From CBDUQI01 sp965369325 (GTDB lineage Bacteria > Pseudomonadota > Gammaproteobacteria > Steroidobacterales > JBCBZW01): a DNA stretch of 18,165 bases. Numbering within the stretch: the stretch's first letter is position 1; each line of letters starts with the position of its first letter. The DNA lies in the NCBI GenBank assembly GCA_965369325.1, contig CBDUQI010000113.1:1-18165 (forward strand), in the 5' to 3' direction. Of the stretch, positions 8,532-14,931 are shown in pieces. The position numbers and the translations under genes were made by a program. The notes below the pieces were generated by a model. It saw only the letters and a program-made list of their open reading frames with translations. It did not search any database and was not told the DNA's origin.

Positions 8532-9559
8532 GCTCGAGATCTGGCAAGCGGCGCCAGGCCCGGCGCGAGGTTGAGGCGGGTACGCTGTCATTTTTGGATG
8601 TGATCAGTTGCGGCTTTGGCGCCATCATCTTGCTGTTGGTGCTGAGCAAGTTTTTTGAGCCGATTAATCTTCAGACCCGCACCCAATCGCTGGATGTACT
8701 GATCAGTGAGCTGAAGCAGCAGTTGGCAAAGATGCGCGGCGAGACCGAGATACTCAACGAAGATCTCAATGCGGTGCGTGAGCAGCTGTCGAAGGAGAAA
8801 ATCCGTCTTGCCCGCCTGCAAGGCGATCTCTCCAGCGTTAAGGGGCAGTACTCCACCACCGAATTTGATTCCTCTGTGGCTAAAATACTCGAGGATCAGC
8901 TCGCGCTGGCGAACAATGCGCTTAAGCTTGAGACCGCGCGCGTGGAGACCATCACTCGCACGCCGGGAGGCATGGACACCATCGGCGGGATTCCGCTGGA
9001 CAGCGAGTACATCATCTTCGTGATTGATACCTCTGGCAGTATGCGTCAGTTCGCCTGGAATACTATGCGCCGGACCATGAACGATGTTTTGAATGTTTAC
9101 CCGAGTGTTAAGGGTATCCAAGTGATGAACGACAATGGTTACTACTTGCTGGCCGGCTCCAAAGGTCAGTGGCTGAAGGATTCACCCACACAGCGGCGCG
9201 CCATTCTGGGGGCTATCGGTGGCTGGACCCGCGGCAGTAACTCCAATCCGGTGGAGGGCATTCGTACCGCGATTGACGACTTTTACGACCCCAACAAGAA
9301 TATCAGTATCTATGTGCTGGGCGATGAATTCTCCGGTCGCGGATCGGTGGCCAAAGTAACCAGTATCGTGCGTAGCGCGAACCAGGTGGGCGGTGATGGC
9401 ACTCGGCGCGTGCGCATTCACGCGATCGGCTTCCCAACGGTTATTGTGGGGCCCGGGGCCCGCAGTTCCGGCCCGCGTTTCGCACGGTTGATGCATGCGT
9501 TGTGCGAGGACAACAACGGCACGTTTGTCGCGCTCCCTACGCTGGATGGTCGCCGCTAG
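8528..9559 (+). CDS. Membrane-anchored coiled-coil VWA protein with ExbD-like TM helix (copy 2)
   Basis: A 343-residue paralogue of the preceding gene with the same architecture. A basic N terminus is followed by the TM helix SFLDVISCGFGAIILLLVL with D24, a coiled coil at about 55-140, and a VWA domain from about 155 to the end. The MIDAS motif is DTSGS; the last loop reads GDEFSG where copy 1 has TDG, so the metal site differs. The ATGA overlap with copy 1 implies coupled, roughly equal synthesis. Outside the TM motif the two proteins have clearly diverged, which fits a heterodimer better than a recent duplication. This is the last gene of the operon. I saw no clear T-tract terminator in the 230 bp that follow. 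Confidence 0.85.
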   Translation: MSSRSGKRRQARREVEAGTLSFLDVISCGFGAIILLLVLSKFFEPINLQTRTQSLDVLISELKQQLAKMRGETEILNEDLNAVREQLSKEKIRLARLQGDLSSVKGQYSTTEFDSSVAKILEDQLALANNALKLETARVETITRTPGGMDTIGGIPLDSEYIIFVIDTSGSMRQFAWNTMRRTMNDVLNVYPSVKGIQVMNDNGYYLLAGSKGQWLKDSPTQRRAILGAIGGWTRGSNSNPVEGIRTAIDDFYDPNKNISIYVLGDEFSGRGSVAKVTSIVRSANQVGGDGTRRVRIHAIGFPTVIVGPGARSSGPRFARLMHALCEDNNGTFVALPTLDGRR

Positions 9560-9667
9560 CCCTGCCCACCACCGCGACCTTCAATCGGGATAAATTCTGA
9601 TGCTGCAATGCACGCTGGCAGCCGCCCCAATTCGCGTGACCGCGCGCTAGTTCTGCGACGTAATACA

Positions 9668-9689
9668 TAATGTGATGGATGTCGCATTT
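9668..9689. promoter_or_regulatory. Candidate CRP/Vfr-like binding site
   Basis: TAATGTGA-N6-TCGCATTT differs from the CRP half-site consensus AAATGTGA-N6-TCACATTT at only two of sixteen half-site positions. It is centred at 9678.5, about 51 bp before the transcription start inferred from the TATACT hexamer. That hexamer has no good -35, as expected for an activator-dependent promoter. The spacing is not the classical -41.5 or -61.5, although it is in helical phase with both. Confidence 0.45.
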
Positions 9690-9693
9690 ATGC

Positions 9694-9723
9694 TACACAT
9701 TGGGGTGGGCCTTGTTCTATACT
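9694..9723 (+). promoter_or_regulatory. Possible sigma70 promoter for the 9790 gene
   Basis: TATACT at 9718-9723 is a good -10 hexamer. At the right distance upstream there is only TACACA/ACACAT (9694-9700), a poor -35. Transcription would start near 9730, giving a leader of about 60 nt before ATG 9790. The CRP-like site just upstream could compensate for the weak -35. Confidence 0.45.
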
Positions 9724-9731
9724 CGGGGAGA

Positions 9732-9782
9732 AGTCGGCTGAAACCGACTGGATCCCTTAACGGGAAGCCTTTCAGACGAGGT
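9732..9782 (+). promoter_or_regulatory. Structured 5' leader with possible pseudoknot next to the ribosome binding site
   Basis: Hairpin 1 is AGTCGG (9732-9737) pairing CCGACT (9744-9749), with loop CTGAAA. Hairpin 2 is TCCC (9753-9756) pairing GGGA (9762-9765). The loop of hairpin 1 is exactly complementary to TTTCAG at 9770-9775, which lies just before the Shine-Dalgarno GAGGT (9778-9782). A loop-to-downstream helix would form an H-type pseudoknot beside the ribosome binding site. Two GGA triplets (9750-9752, 9763-9765) could alternatively be CsrA/RsmA contacts. I do not recognise a known riboswitch class. Confidence 0.45.
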
Positions 9783-9789
9783 CCGCCAG

Positions 9790-10278
9790 ATGAATACGCT
9801 GCTGAAAGCCACCTTGCTTGTGGTGTCCGGATTGGTCGCCGTTAATGCGAGCGCTACCGACACCGCTGCCAAAGATGAACCCCGCCAGGACGCAAGCCCG
9901 GCTGATGTTACTGACACTTCGCCTGCACCCGATGATAAGGCGCTGGTCGAAATTATCGATACCGGCGGCCAGGTGCTGGGTGCCTACGGCGAGTTACTCT
10001 CCGAGTCCGATCGAGATCACGGCCTGACCATTGCCGATCTGGACAGCATGAGCTTCGATCAGAAGCTTGGGCTGTACAACGCGGTGGTCGATGAGGATGA
10101 TCGGATTATCTGCACGCGCGAGAAACCGACGGGTACTCGCATGGAGCAGGAGGTCTGCCGTACCTTGCGCCAGATTAACTCCGAGCGGCGCTGGGCGCAG
10201 GACACACTGCGTCAGGCTCAGCGGATGAACAGTCTGTTCCCGTTCGGCTTCCTGCCCGAAGGCCCGCCGACTAATTGA
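9790..10278 (+). CDS. Small secreted protein, unknown function
   Basis: A 162-residue protein with a signal peptide (about 1-22, MNTLLKATLLVVSGLVAVNA followed by SA) and an acidic Ala/Asp/Pro-rich mature N terminus. The middle section reads LVEIIDTGGQVLGAYGELL. The C-terminal section holds two cysteines in DRIICTREKPTGTRMEQEVC, a spacing I recall from many small exported proteobacterial proteins of unknown function. A disulphide is plausible. GAGGT at 9778-9782 lies 7 nt before the ATG. It appears to be a single-gene unit with its own promoter and structured leader, facing the convergent CPBP gene. Confidence 0.75.
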   Translation: MNTLLKATLLVVSGLVAVNASATDTAAKDEPRQDASPADVTDTSPAPDDKALVEIIDTGGQVLGAYGELLSESDRDHGLTIADLDSMSFDQKLGLYNAVVDEDDRIICTREKPTGTRMEQEVCRTLRQINSERRWAQDTLRQAQRMNSLFPFGFLPEGPPTN

Positions 10279-10359
10279 TGTACCGCGCTCGCCGGGCATC
10301 GCGGCCCTGCGCGCGTCGCCTAGATAGAACGCTGATCTCACTCAGAGTCCGCTCGGTGC

Positions 10360-11115
10360 TCAGAGCTGGCGTGTTGCGCCGGGCGACTGTCGTTGCCAGC
10401 GTTCGCGCGCAATCAGCAGCCTTCCGCCAATTTCCCCGCTGATGATATCCAGGCCCGCGTGAAACAGCACACCGGGCCAGATGCTTTGGGTGAGTAAATA
10501 CATCCCCATTAACGCGCTCCCGATCAAGGTCATCTGCAAAACGCCTCTTAGTCCCTGGTGCAGATGGCCCAGCGCGAACGCTATCACTGCAAGTGCGGCT
10601 GCCGCCTGCCAGGGCAACAGCACCAGAAGATAAGCCAGAAAATACGCGCGGAACAGCATCTCCTCGCTGAGGGCGGCCACCACACTCATAAGATAGAATC
10701 CGCGCCGCTCTCGCGCATCCAGTGGCAGCAAGGGCTGAATGCGGCGAAGATGGGCGGTGGGGTGAGGCAATCGCCCGGCACGTCTAACCGCCACCGCGCC
10801 TTGCAGCAAATGCAGGGCAAGGGCGCTCATGGCGGCGGCGCACCCGACCATGAATGTATCCAGTACGGGCACGGTGATACCCAGGACGGCCCAGTGATGT
10901 GCGCCACAGATAGATACCGTGATGACCGCGACGATCAGCCCCGTGTGCATCAGCGTGGTCTGCCGGTAGGAGGCGCGGCGTTTGCCACTGGGGTTGATGA
11001 GAGGTTGCGGGCGAGCCAGCAATCCGCGCAGCGGTAGCAGCAGCAGCACACTCAGAACCAAAAGATGGTCGGCCAGCGTCGGGTTCATAGCTGGCTGGCG
11101 CGCGCCTGCTGCCAT
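10360..11115 (-). CDS. CPBP family intramembrane metalloprotease (CAAX protease-like)
   Basis: A 251-residue multi-pass membrane protein of the CPBP/Abi family (glutamic-type intramembrane proteases related to eukaryotic Rce1). The motifs are all present: EExxxR as EEMLFR (E151, E152, R156), FxxxH as FALGH (F180, H184) and HxxxD as HAGLD (H219, D223). Hydrophobic helices lie near 14-34, 55-75, 80-105, 140-165, 167-183 and 190-212. The annotated ATG has no clear ribosome binding site; an ATG nine codons in (MNPTLADH) is an alternative. Its substrate is unknown. It is divergent from the OmpA-domain gene and convergent with the small secreted protein gene. Confidence 0.85.
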   Translation of the reverse strand: MAAGARQPAMNPTLADHLLVLSVLLLLPLRGLLARPQPLINPSGKRRASYRQTTLMHTGLIVAVITVSICGAHHWAVLGITVPVLDTFMVGCAAAMSALALHLLQGAVAVRRAGRLPHPTAHLRRIQPLLPLDARERRGFYLMSVVAALSEEMLFRAYFLAYLLVLLPWQAAAALAVIAFALGHLHQGLRGVLQMTLIGSALMGMYLLTQSIWPGVLFHAGLDIISGEIGGRLLIARERWQRQSPGATRQL

Positions 11116-11160
11116 AGTTGGTCATATTTCATCGTCGTACTGCCCTCAACCCCCAGAGGA

Positions 11161-11211
11161 TTGACCGGATTGCTTGTTTCAATAACTCCATCGGCGAGCG
11201 GGTGACCGCTC
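11161..11211 (+). promoter_or_regulatory. Possible promoter and leader hairpin of the OmpA-domain gene
   Basis: TTGACC (11161-11166) is a good -35. TAACTC (11183-11188), 16 nt away, is a mediocre -10. Transcription would begin just before GAGCGG (11196-11201), which pairs perfectly with CCGCTC (11206-11211) around a GTGA loop, a GNRA tetraloop. A 5'-terminal hairpin ahead of AAGGAGAG would be well placed to stabilise the message. The hairpin is certain; the promoter is tentative. Confidence 0.4.
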
Positions 11212-11231
11212 AGAAATTAAAGGAGAGTACG

Positions 11232-12086
11232 ATGAAAAAAGCGATATTTATTGGCACCGTGGCCGCTGTTCTGGCCACGCAGACCGCACCGGTTAATGCT
11301 GCGGGTAATAGTAAGACAAAAAACCCTGCCGTGGTGGAAGAGTCCGTGGGCGTGGGCAGCGGCGCCGTGATTGGTGCGCTGGCCGGCGGCCCGGTGGGCG
11401 CCATTGTCGGCGCCGGCCTGGGTGCCTGGTTAGGCAATCGGGTACACGATGCCGGCGAGCTTGAGGGCGTGCGTGGTGAACTGAGTGTGGCTCGCGCCGG
11501 CTTAAGCGAGAGCCAGGGCATGGTAAGCGCAATGCGCCGCGATCTGGCCTCGCTGGAAGCGGTGGTGCAGGACCGCGATATCCGTATCGCGCAGTTGGAA
11601 ACCATGAACGACGACCGCGACTTGTATCGTGCACTGAGCGAGGGGCTGGAAATTGACGTGTTGTTCCGTACAGGTGACGCCGATCTGGCCAACGGTACAG
11701 GTGGCCGGCTGGCCGAATTGGCCAAGGTGTTGATGGCAGTCCCGGGCCTGGATGTGCGTCTCGATGGTTTTGCGGATCCGCGCGGTAACCCTAAGTTTAA
11801 TGAACAGCTCTCCCTGCAACGGGTGGCCAGCGTCGAGCGCGTGTTGCGCGCCGCCGGGCTGGGTCACGAGCGCATTCGCCGCTACTCCCACGGCGAGAAT
11901 CGTTCGCAGGCTGCCATTGGTGATCTGGATGGGTTTGCGCTGGAGCGTCGGGTGAGCATCACGTTTGTCGACGCGGGTGCGCTGGCCGACTCAGGCGACA
12001 CGGCAACGGATGATGCGGATGCATCAAATCAGCATGTGACGCAGTTGCCTCACGGCGTCGATCCGGCACCCATCGGGTCGCTCTAA
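11232..12086 (+). CDS. Glycine-zipper / OmpA-domain outer-membrane-associated protein, PdsO-like
   Basis: A 284-residue protein. I chose ATG 11232 because AAGGAGAG lies just upstream and the product then starts with a classic signal peptide (MKKAIFIGTVAAVLATQTAP, cleavage near VNAA). An in-frame start at 11118 lacks both. Residues about 38-75 are a glycine zipper (GAVIGALAGGPVGAIVGAG, then GAWLGN), a membrane-inserting or pore-like segment. A coiled coil follows (75-130). Residues about 135-245 are an OmpA_C domain with VLFRTGDADL, the peptidoglycan-binding segment LDGFADPRGNPKFNEQLS, LQR and a terminal RRVSI. The architecture recalls PdsO, the OmpA-family protein of the proteobacterial sortase system. 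No sortase, sortase substrate or PdsR/PdsS pair is in this window, so that name is only a suggestion. Confidence 0.85.
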   Translation: MKKAIFIGTVAAVLATQTAPVNAAGNSKTKNPAVVEESVGVGSGAVIGALAGGPVGAIVGAGLGAWLGNRVHDAGELEGVRGELSVARAGLSESQGMVSAMRRDLASLEAVVQDRDIRIAQLETMNDDRDLYRALSEGLEIDVLFRTGDADLANGTGGRLAELAKVLMAVPGLDVRLDGFADPRGNPKFNEQLSLQRVASVERVLRAAGLGHERIRRYSHGENRSQAAIGDLDGFALERRVSITFVDAGALADSGDTATDDADASNQHVTQLPHGVDPAPIGSL

Positions 12087-12106
12087 TTTTCGCGCTTGAG
12101 ACCACG

Positions 12107-12260
12107 CCGATGCGGGACCGCGCGTAATCCCCTCCCCCCGATTCGACGCGCGCGGACCCGCATCGGCACCACATAGAGCGAAGGAGGTGGTGCCAACATC
12201 TCATTGGATAAAGGTCATGCAAGGTGGCTGACCTCGCCTAGCGCGAGGTCAGCTTTTTTT
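12107..12260 (+). ncRNA. Candidate structured small RNA or 3' UTR with a C-rich loop
   Basis: Three consecutive hairpins follow the OmpA-domain stop. Hairpin A pairs CCGATGCGGG (12107-12116) with CCCGCATCGG (12157-12166), then an A/A mismatch, CCGCGCG (12118-12124) with CGCGCGG (12149-12155), and AATC (12126-12129) with GATT (12140-12143). This presents a ten-base loop of only C and one T, CCCTCCCCCC (12130-12139). Hairpin B pairs GGCACCAC (12165-12172) with GTGGTGCC (12187-12194) around a loop with GAAGGAG. GGAGG (12183-12187) can also pair with CCTCC in loop A. Hairpin C is the terminator. C-rich single-stranded loops are used by several bacterial sRNAs to pair with Shine-Dalgarno sites. 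No promoter of its own was identified, so processing from the mRNA 3' end is equally possible. Confidence 0.45.
12227..12260 (+). terminator. Rho-independent terminator after the OmpA-domain gene
   Basis: A perfect 11-bp stem, GCTGACCTCGC (12227-12237) pairing GCGAGGTCAGC (12243-12253), has a CTAGC loop and is followed by seven T (12254-12260). It ends + strand transcription before the convergent metB. There is no matching A-run upstream of the stem, so it should not serve metB. Confidence 0.93.
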
Positions 12261-12337
12261 GTGGGGCATGGTCGGGCAAATACGGGAGGGGAGGGGCTGC
12301 GCGGCGGCTGGGCAGAAAAACGCCACCGCGCGCGTCT

Positions 12338-13555
12338 CTAACAAACTGCCAGCGCGCTCAAGGGCGTGACCGCGCAAGCTTGCGGTACCGCGTCCAGAGC
12401 CTGTGCCATATCCTTCAGCAGATCGCGGCTGTCTTCAATGCCGACCGAGATGCGTACTAGTGCGTCGGTAATGCCCGCCTGCTCGCGGGCCTGAGCCGTC
12501 ATCGAGGCGTGCGTCATCGTGGCCGGATGCGAAATAAGGCTCTCTACACCCCCCAGTGATTCGGCCAACGTGAACAGGGTCAGCGCGTCCACCATGGCGC
12601 GCACATGCGAGATATCGCCGTGCAGTTCGAAGCTAATCATGGCGCCGAAGCCCTGCTGCTGGCGTTTGGCCAGTGCATGTCCCGGATGCTCGGGTAGCCC
12701 GGGGTAGTGCACTTTGCGTACCGCCGGGTGCGCACACAACTGGGTCACAAGCGCCTGGGTGTTTTCAAGGTGTGCCCGCATGCGTGGGTACAGCGTGCGC
12801 AGTCCGCGCAGGGTCAGGTAGCTGTCGAACGGGGCACCGGTCAGCCCGAGGCAGTTGGCCCACCAGCCCAGGCGTTCGTGCAACTTGGCGTTCGCGCTGA
12901 TAACGGCACCGCCGACCACATCGCTGTGGCCGTTCAGATACTTGGTGGTTGAATGCACGACGATATCCGCGCCCAGTCTGATGGGATTCTGCAGCGCTGG
13001 CGACAGAAAGGTGTTATCTACGGCGACTAACGCACCCCTCGCTTTGGCACGTCGGGCGATCGCCCGGATGTCCACCAGCCGCAGCAGTGGATTGCTGGGG
13101 GTTTCCAGCAGAACCATCCGCGGACCGCGGCTGAAAGCATCTGCCATCGCCCGCTCATCGTTTTGGTCCACAAAGCACACTTGGAACAACCCCTTCTCAT
13201 CCATCGCCTGCAGCAACCGGAACGTGCCGCCGTAGCAATCGTGTGGTGCAATCAGCAAATCCTCTGGCGCCAGTAGCTGGCAAATCAGATGCAGTGCCGC
13301 CATGCCGGAGCTGGTCATCACCGATCCAACCCCGCCTTCTAGTTCGGCGATGGCGTGCCCAAGCTGATCGCGATTGGGGTTGCCCGAGCGTGCGTAATCG
13401 TACGGACGTCGCTGGTCAATCCCCTCAAACGAGTAGTTCGAGGATAGATATAGCGGTGGCATCACCGCGCCGTGTGCCGGGTCGGTGTCGACGGCGGCCC
13501 GCACGGCGGTCGTGGCGGCTTGGGTGAGGGCAGGCTCAACAGTGCGTTGGTTCAC
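12338..13555 (-). CDS. metB: Cystathionine gamma-synthase (O-succinylhomoserine (thiol)-lyase)
   Basis: A 405-residue PLP enzyme of the Cys/Met metabolism family. It makes cystathionine from an activated homoserine and cysteine in methionine synthesis. The sequence follows E. coli MetB closely: YDYARSGNPNRD near 52-63, the PHDCYGG motif with Y108 (PLP stacking), VDNTFLSPALQNP with D180, the Schiff-base lysine K205 in HSTTKYLNGHSDVV, FDSYLTLRGLRTL, and LAESLGGVESLISHPATMTH. The length is slightly above the E. coli enzyme because of about ten extra N-terminal residues. The start is GTG at 13555 with GGAG 8 nt upstream. A SAM riboswitch and a good promoter precede it, so it should be repressed when SAM is abundant. 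O-acetylhomoserine as substrate cannot be excluded from sequence. Confidence 0.95.
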   Translation of the reverse strand: MNQRTVEPALTQAATTAVRAAVDTDPAHGAVMPPLYLSSNYSFEGIDQRRPYDYARSGNPNRDQLGHAIAELEGGVGSVMTSSGMAALHLICQLLAPEDLLIAPHDCYGGTFRLLQAMDEKGLFQVCFVDQNDERAMADAFSRGPRMVLLETPSNPLLRLVDIRAIARRAKARGALVAVDNTFLSPALQNPIRLGADIVVHSTTKYLNGHSDVVGGAVISANAKLHERLGWWANCLGLTGAPFDSYLTLRGLRTLYPRMRAHLENTQALVTQLCAHPAVRKVHYPGLPEHPGHALAKRQQQGFGAMISFELHGDISHVRAMVDALTLFTLAESLGGVESLISHPATMTHASMTAQAREQAGITDALVRISVGIEDSRDLLKDMAQALDAVPQACAVTPLSALAVC

Positions 13556-13586
13556 TACAACTACTCCATGGCATGACGGGGGTTAG

Positions 13587-13601
13587 CTCAATCAAGACCG
13601 G
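13587..13601 (-). promoter_or_regulatory. Leader segment complementary to the 5' side of the SAM aptamer
   Basis: Read on the minus strand this is CCGGTCTTGATTGAG. It can form 14 base pairs, interrupted by one bulge, with CTCATCAAGACCGG at the 5' end of the aptamer (13781-13794). Such pairing would exclude helices P1 and P2, so it may be part of the expression platform. It lies about 31 nt before the metB GTG. Confidence 0.5.
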
Positions 13602-13640
13602 GGTAGAAGGTCAGTGGAAAACGCATGTGCACGAAGGAAG

Positions 13641-13678
13641 GTTGTTACTCCTGCACCCGGACGGGCTTACGTAACAAC
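13641..13678 (-). promoter_or_regulatory. Hairpin downstream of the SAM aptamer
   Basis: GTTGTTAC and GTAACAAC (13641-13648 and 13671-13678) form an 8-bp stem with a smaller CCCG/CGGG helix nested inside. The minus-strand RNA continues CUUCCUUC, not a U-run, so this is not a standard terminator. The stem overlaps the 3' strand of aptamer P1 by two bases (13677-13678). Confidence 0.5.
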
Positions 13679-13795
13679 TCATCTGTCGGCGATACCAAAG
13701 CGTATTCCGCAGGAAGTGGCACCTTCTCGGAGTGGTTAGCTCCGTCAGGTTGCCCCGGCTTCAAAGGGCCTGTCCCTCAGCCGGTCTTGATGAGT
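13677..13795 (-). promoter_or_regulatory. SAM riboswitch (S-box, SAM-I type) upstream of metB
   Basis: The minus strand carries the S-box core. P1 is ACTCATC/GATGAGT (13789-13795 with 13677-13683). P2 is CCGGCT/AGCCGG around GAGGGACAGGCCCTTTGAAG. The conserved GGGGCAACCTGA follows, and its CCTG can pair with CAGG of the P2 loop, the SAM-I pseudoknot. P3 is GGAG/CTCC, and P4 is GAAGGTGCCACTTCC followed by TGCGG. This matches the known SAM-I consensus closely. An extra arm (GCGGAATAC with GTATCGC) sits before P1 closes. SAM binding should lower metB expression. Whether control is by termination or by translation is not clear from the platform. Confidence 0.92.
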
Positions 13796-13801
13796 GGGGC
13801 C

Positions 13802-13831
13802 AGTCTAGCCACCGATCGGGCATAACGTCAA
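13802..13831 (-). promoter_or_regulatory. Sigma70 promoter for the metB leader
   Basis: On the minus strand TTGACG (13831-13826), 18 nt, then TAGACT (13807-13802). Transcription should start within a few bases of the aptamer's first helix, the arrangement expected for an S-box leader. The leader to the metB GTG is then about 240 nt. Confidence 0.7.
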
Positions 13832-13893
13832 CTGTCGGCGTTCCGGCCCATCAAAAATTAAACAGTGCCCCCTGGCTTTGGTAGACTGAGTTG

Positions 13894-14931
13894 ATGAAAC
13901 CGTTGCTGTGGGAAAAACAGGGGTATTGGTATCACGGCGGCGCGCTGGCGTACGCGGCGGGCGGTTATGCGCTGGGCTTGGTGGGGCTGTTAGCCGAGGG
14001 CTGGGTAGTGAACCTCGGGGCGATGATACTGTTGGCTCACGCGATGACCATCGCGGCTTATCTGGTGCACGAGTGTGCACACAATACGATCTTTCGGGTG
14101 AACGCCCACAACGCCCGTCTGGGTGGGCTGCTGACGTGGCTGTGCGGGGCGGCCTACGGTCGCTACGAAGACATCCGCTACAAGCACTTCCGTCATCATG
14201 TCGATAACGACGATGTGGTCTGGTTCGATTACGAGAAGTTCTTTGTCGAGCATCCGTTGGTGCTAAAGATCACGCGGGCACTGGAATGGGCCTATGTGCC
14301 GGCGCACGAGATTGTGATGCATGCCATTTTGGTCTTTACGTCGTTCGTGATCCCGCAGCGACGCGATCAGCGTGTGCGCAATGTCGCTGTGCTGTGCGTG
14401 CGCGGCGGCCTGTTTTTGCTGCTGGCATGGTGGTCGCTGAAGGCCGCGGTACTGTATGTGGTGGCCTACATGTTGATGCTGATCGTACTGCGTTTTATGG
14501 ACAGTCTGCAGCACGATTACGATTATCATCTGACCCTGTTTGATGACACCGCGAGCGCGCGGCGTGGTAACCGCGAGTGGGAACAGGTGCATACCTTTAG
14601 TAATCCTTTATCTGTGCGCCATGAGGCGGTGAATTGGCTGACCTTAAACTTCGGTTTCCACAACGCTCACCACTCGCGCCCCACCACGCCGTGGTACAAG
14701 TTGCCGGCATTGCACCGGCAGTTATTCGGTGACGGTCCGGAGCATGTCATCCCGTTTTCGGCACAGTTACGCATCTATCATCAGGGGCGTGTCGAGCGCA
14801 TCGTTAAATGGGATGCCGAGGCCGAGGCGGTGGCCACTGCGCCTCTGTATGAAGGCGCTGAGTTTCTGCTTGCGGCGCAACGCGGCGAGGTGTCCGGTGG
14901 TAACGCGGCATCGTTTCTCACAGCGTTTTAG
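13894..14931 (+). CDS. Fatty acid desaturase-family membrane di-iron enzyme
   Basis: A 345-residue membrane protein with the three histidine boxes of membrane di-iron desaturases and hydroxylases: HECAH (H59, H63), HFRHH (H98, H101, H102) and HNAHH (H256, H259, H260). Hydrophobic segments lie near 20-57, 75-90, 135-155 and 170-210, giving the usual arrangement with all boxes on the cytoplasmic face. A TTG one codon earlier is also in frame; ATG 13894 is preferred although no strong Shine-Dalgarno is visible. The substrate (acyl chain, carotenoid or other lipid) cannot be told from sequence. It is divergent from metB, sharing an intergenic region of about 340 bp, most of which is the metB leader. 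Confidence 0.85.
   Translation: MKPLLWEKQGYWYHGGALAYAAGGYALGLVGLLAEGWVVNLGAMILLAHAMTIAAYLVHECAHNTIFRVNAHNARLGGLLTWLCGAAYGRYEDIRYKHFRHHVDNDDVVWFDYEKFFVEHPLVLKITRALEWAYVPAHEIVMHAILVFTSFVIPQRRDQRVRNVAVLCVRGGLFLLLAWWSLKAAVLYVVAYMLMLIVLRFMDSLQHDYDYHLTLFDDTASARRGNREWEQVHTFSNPLSVRHEAVNWLTLNFGFHNAHHSRPTTPWYKLPALHRQLFGDGPEHVIPFSAQLRIYHQGRVERIVKWDAEAEAVATAPLYEGAEFLLAAQRGEVSGGNAASFLTAF

Noticed and set aside
11118..11231. Longer start for the OmpA-domain protein
   Set aside because: The extension has no ribosome binding site and would bury the signal peptide; ATG 11232 has AAGGAGAG.
12195..12232. Tiny open frame after the AAGGAGGTG in the candidate sRNA
   Set aside because: The nearest start codons are either too close to or too far from the Shine-Dalgarno-like sequence, which is explained by the hairpin stem.
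13641..13678. Intrinsic terminator in the metB leader
   Set aside because: The stem is good but the RNA that follows is CUUCCUUC, without a U-run.
13625..13825. 66-codon plus-strand open frame between metB and the desaturase gene
   Set aside because: It lies across the SAM riboswitch and promoter of metB on the other strand and shows no protein features.
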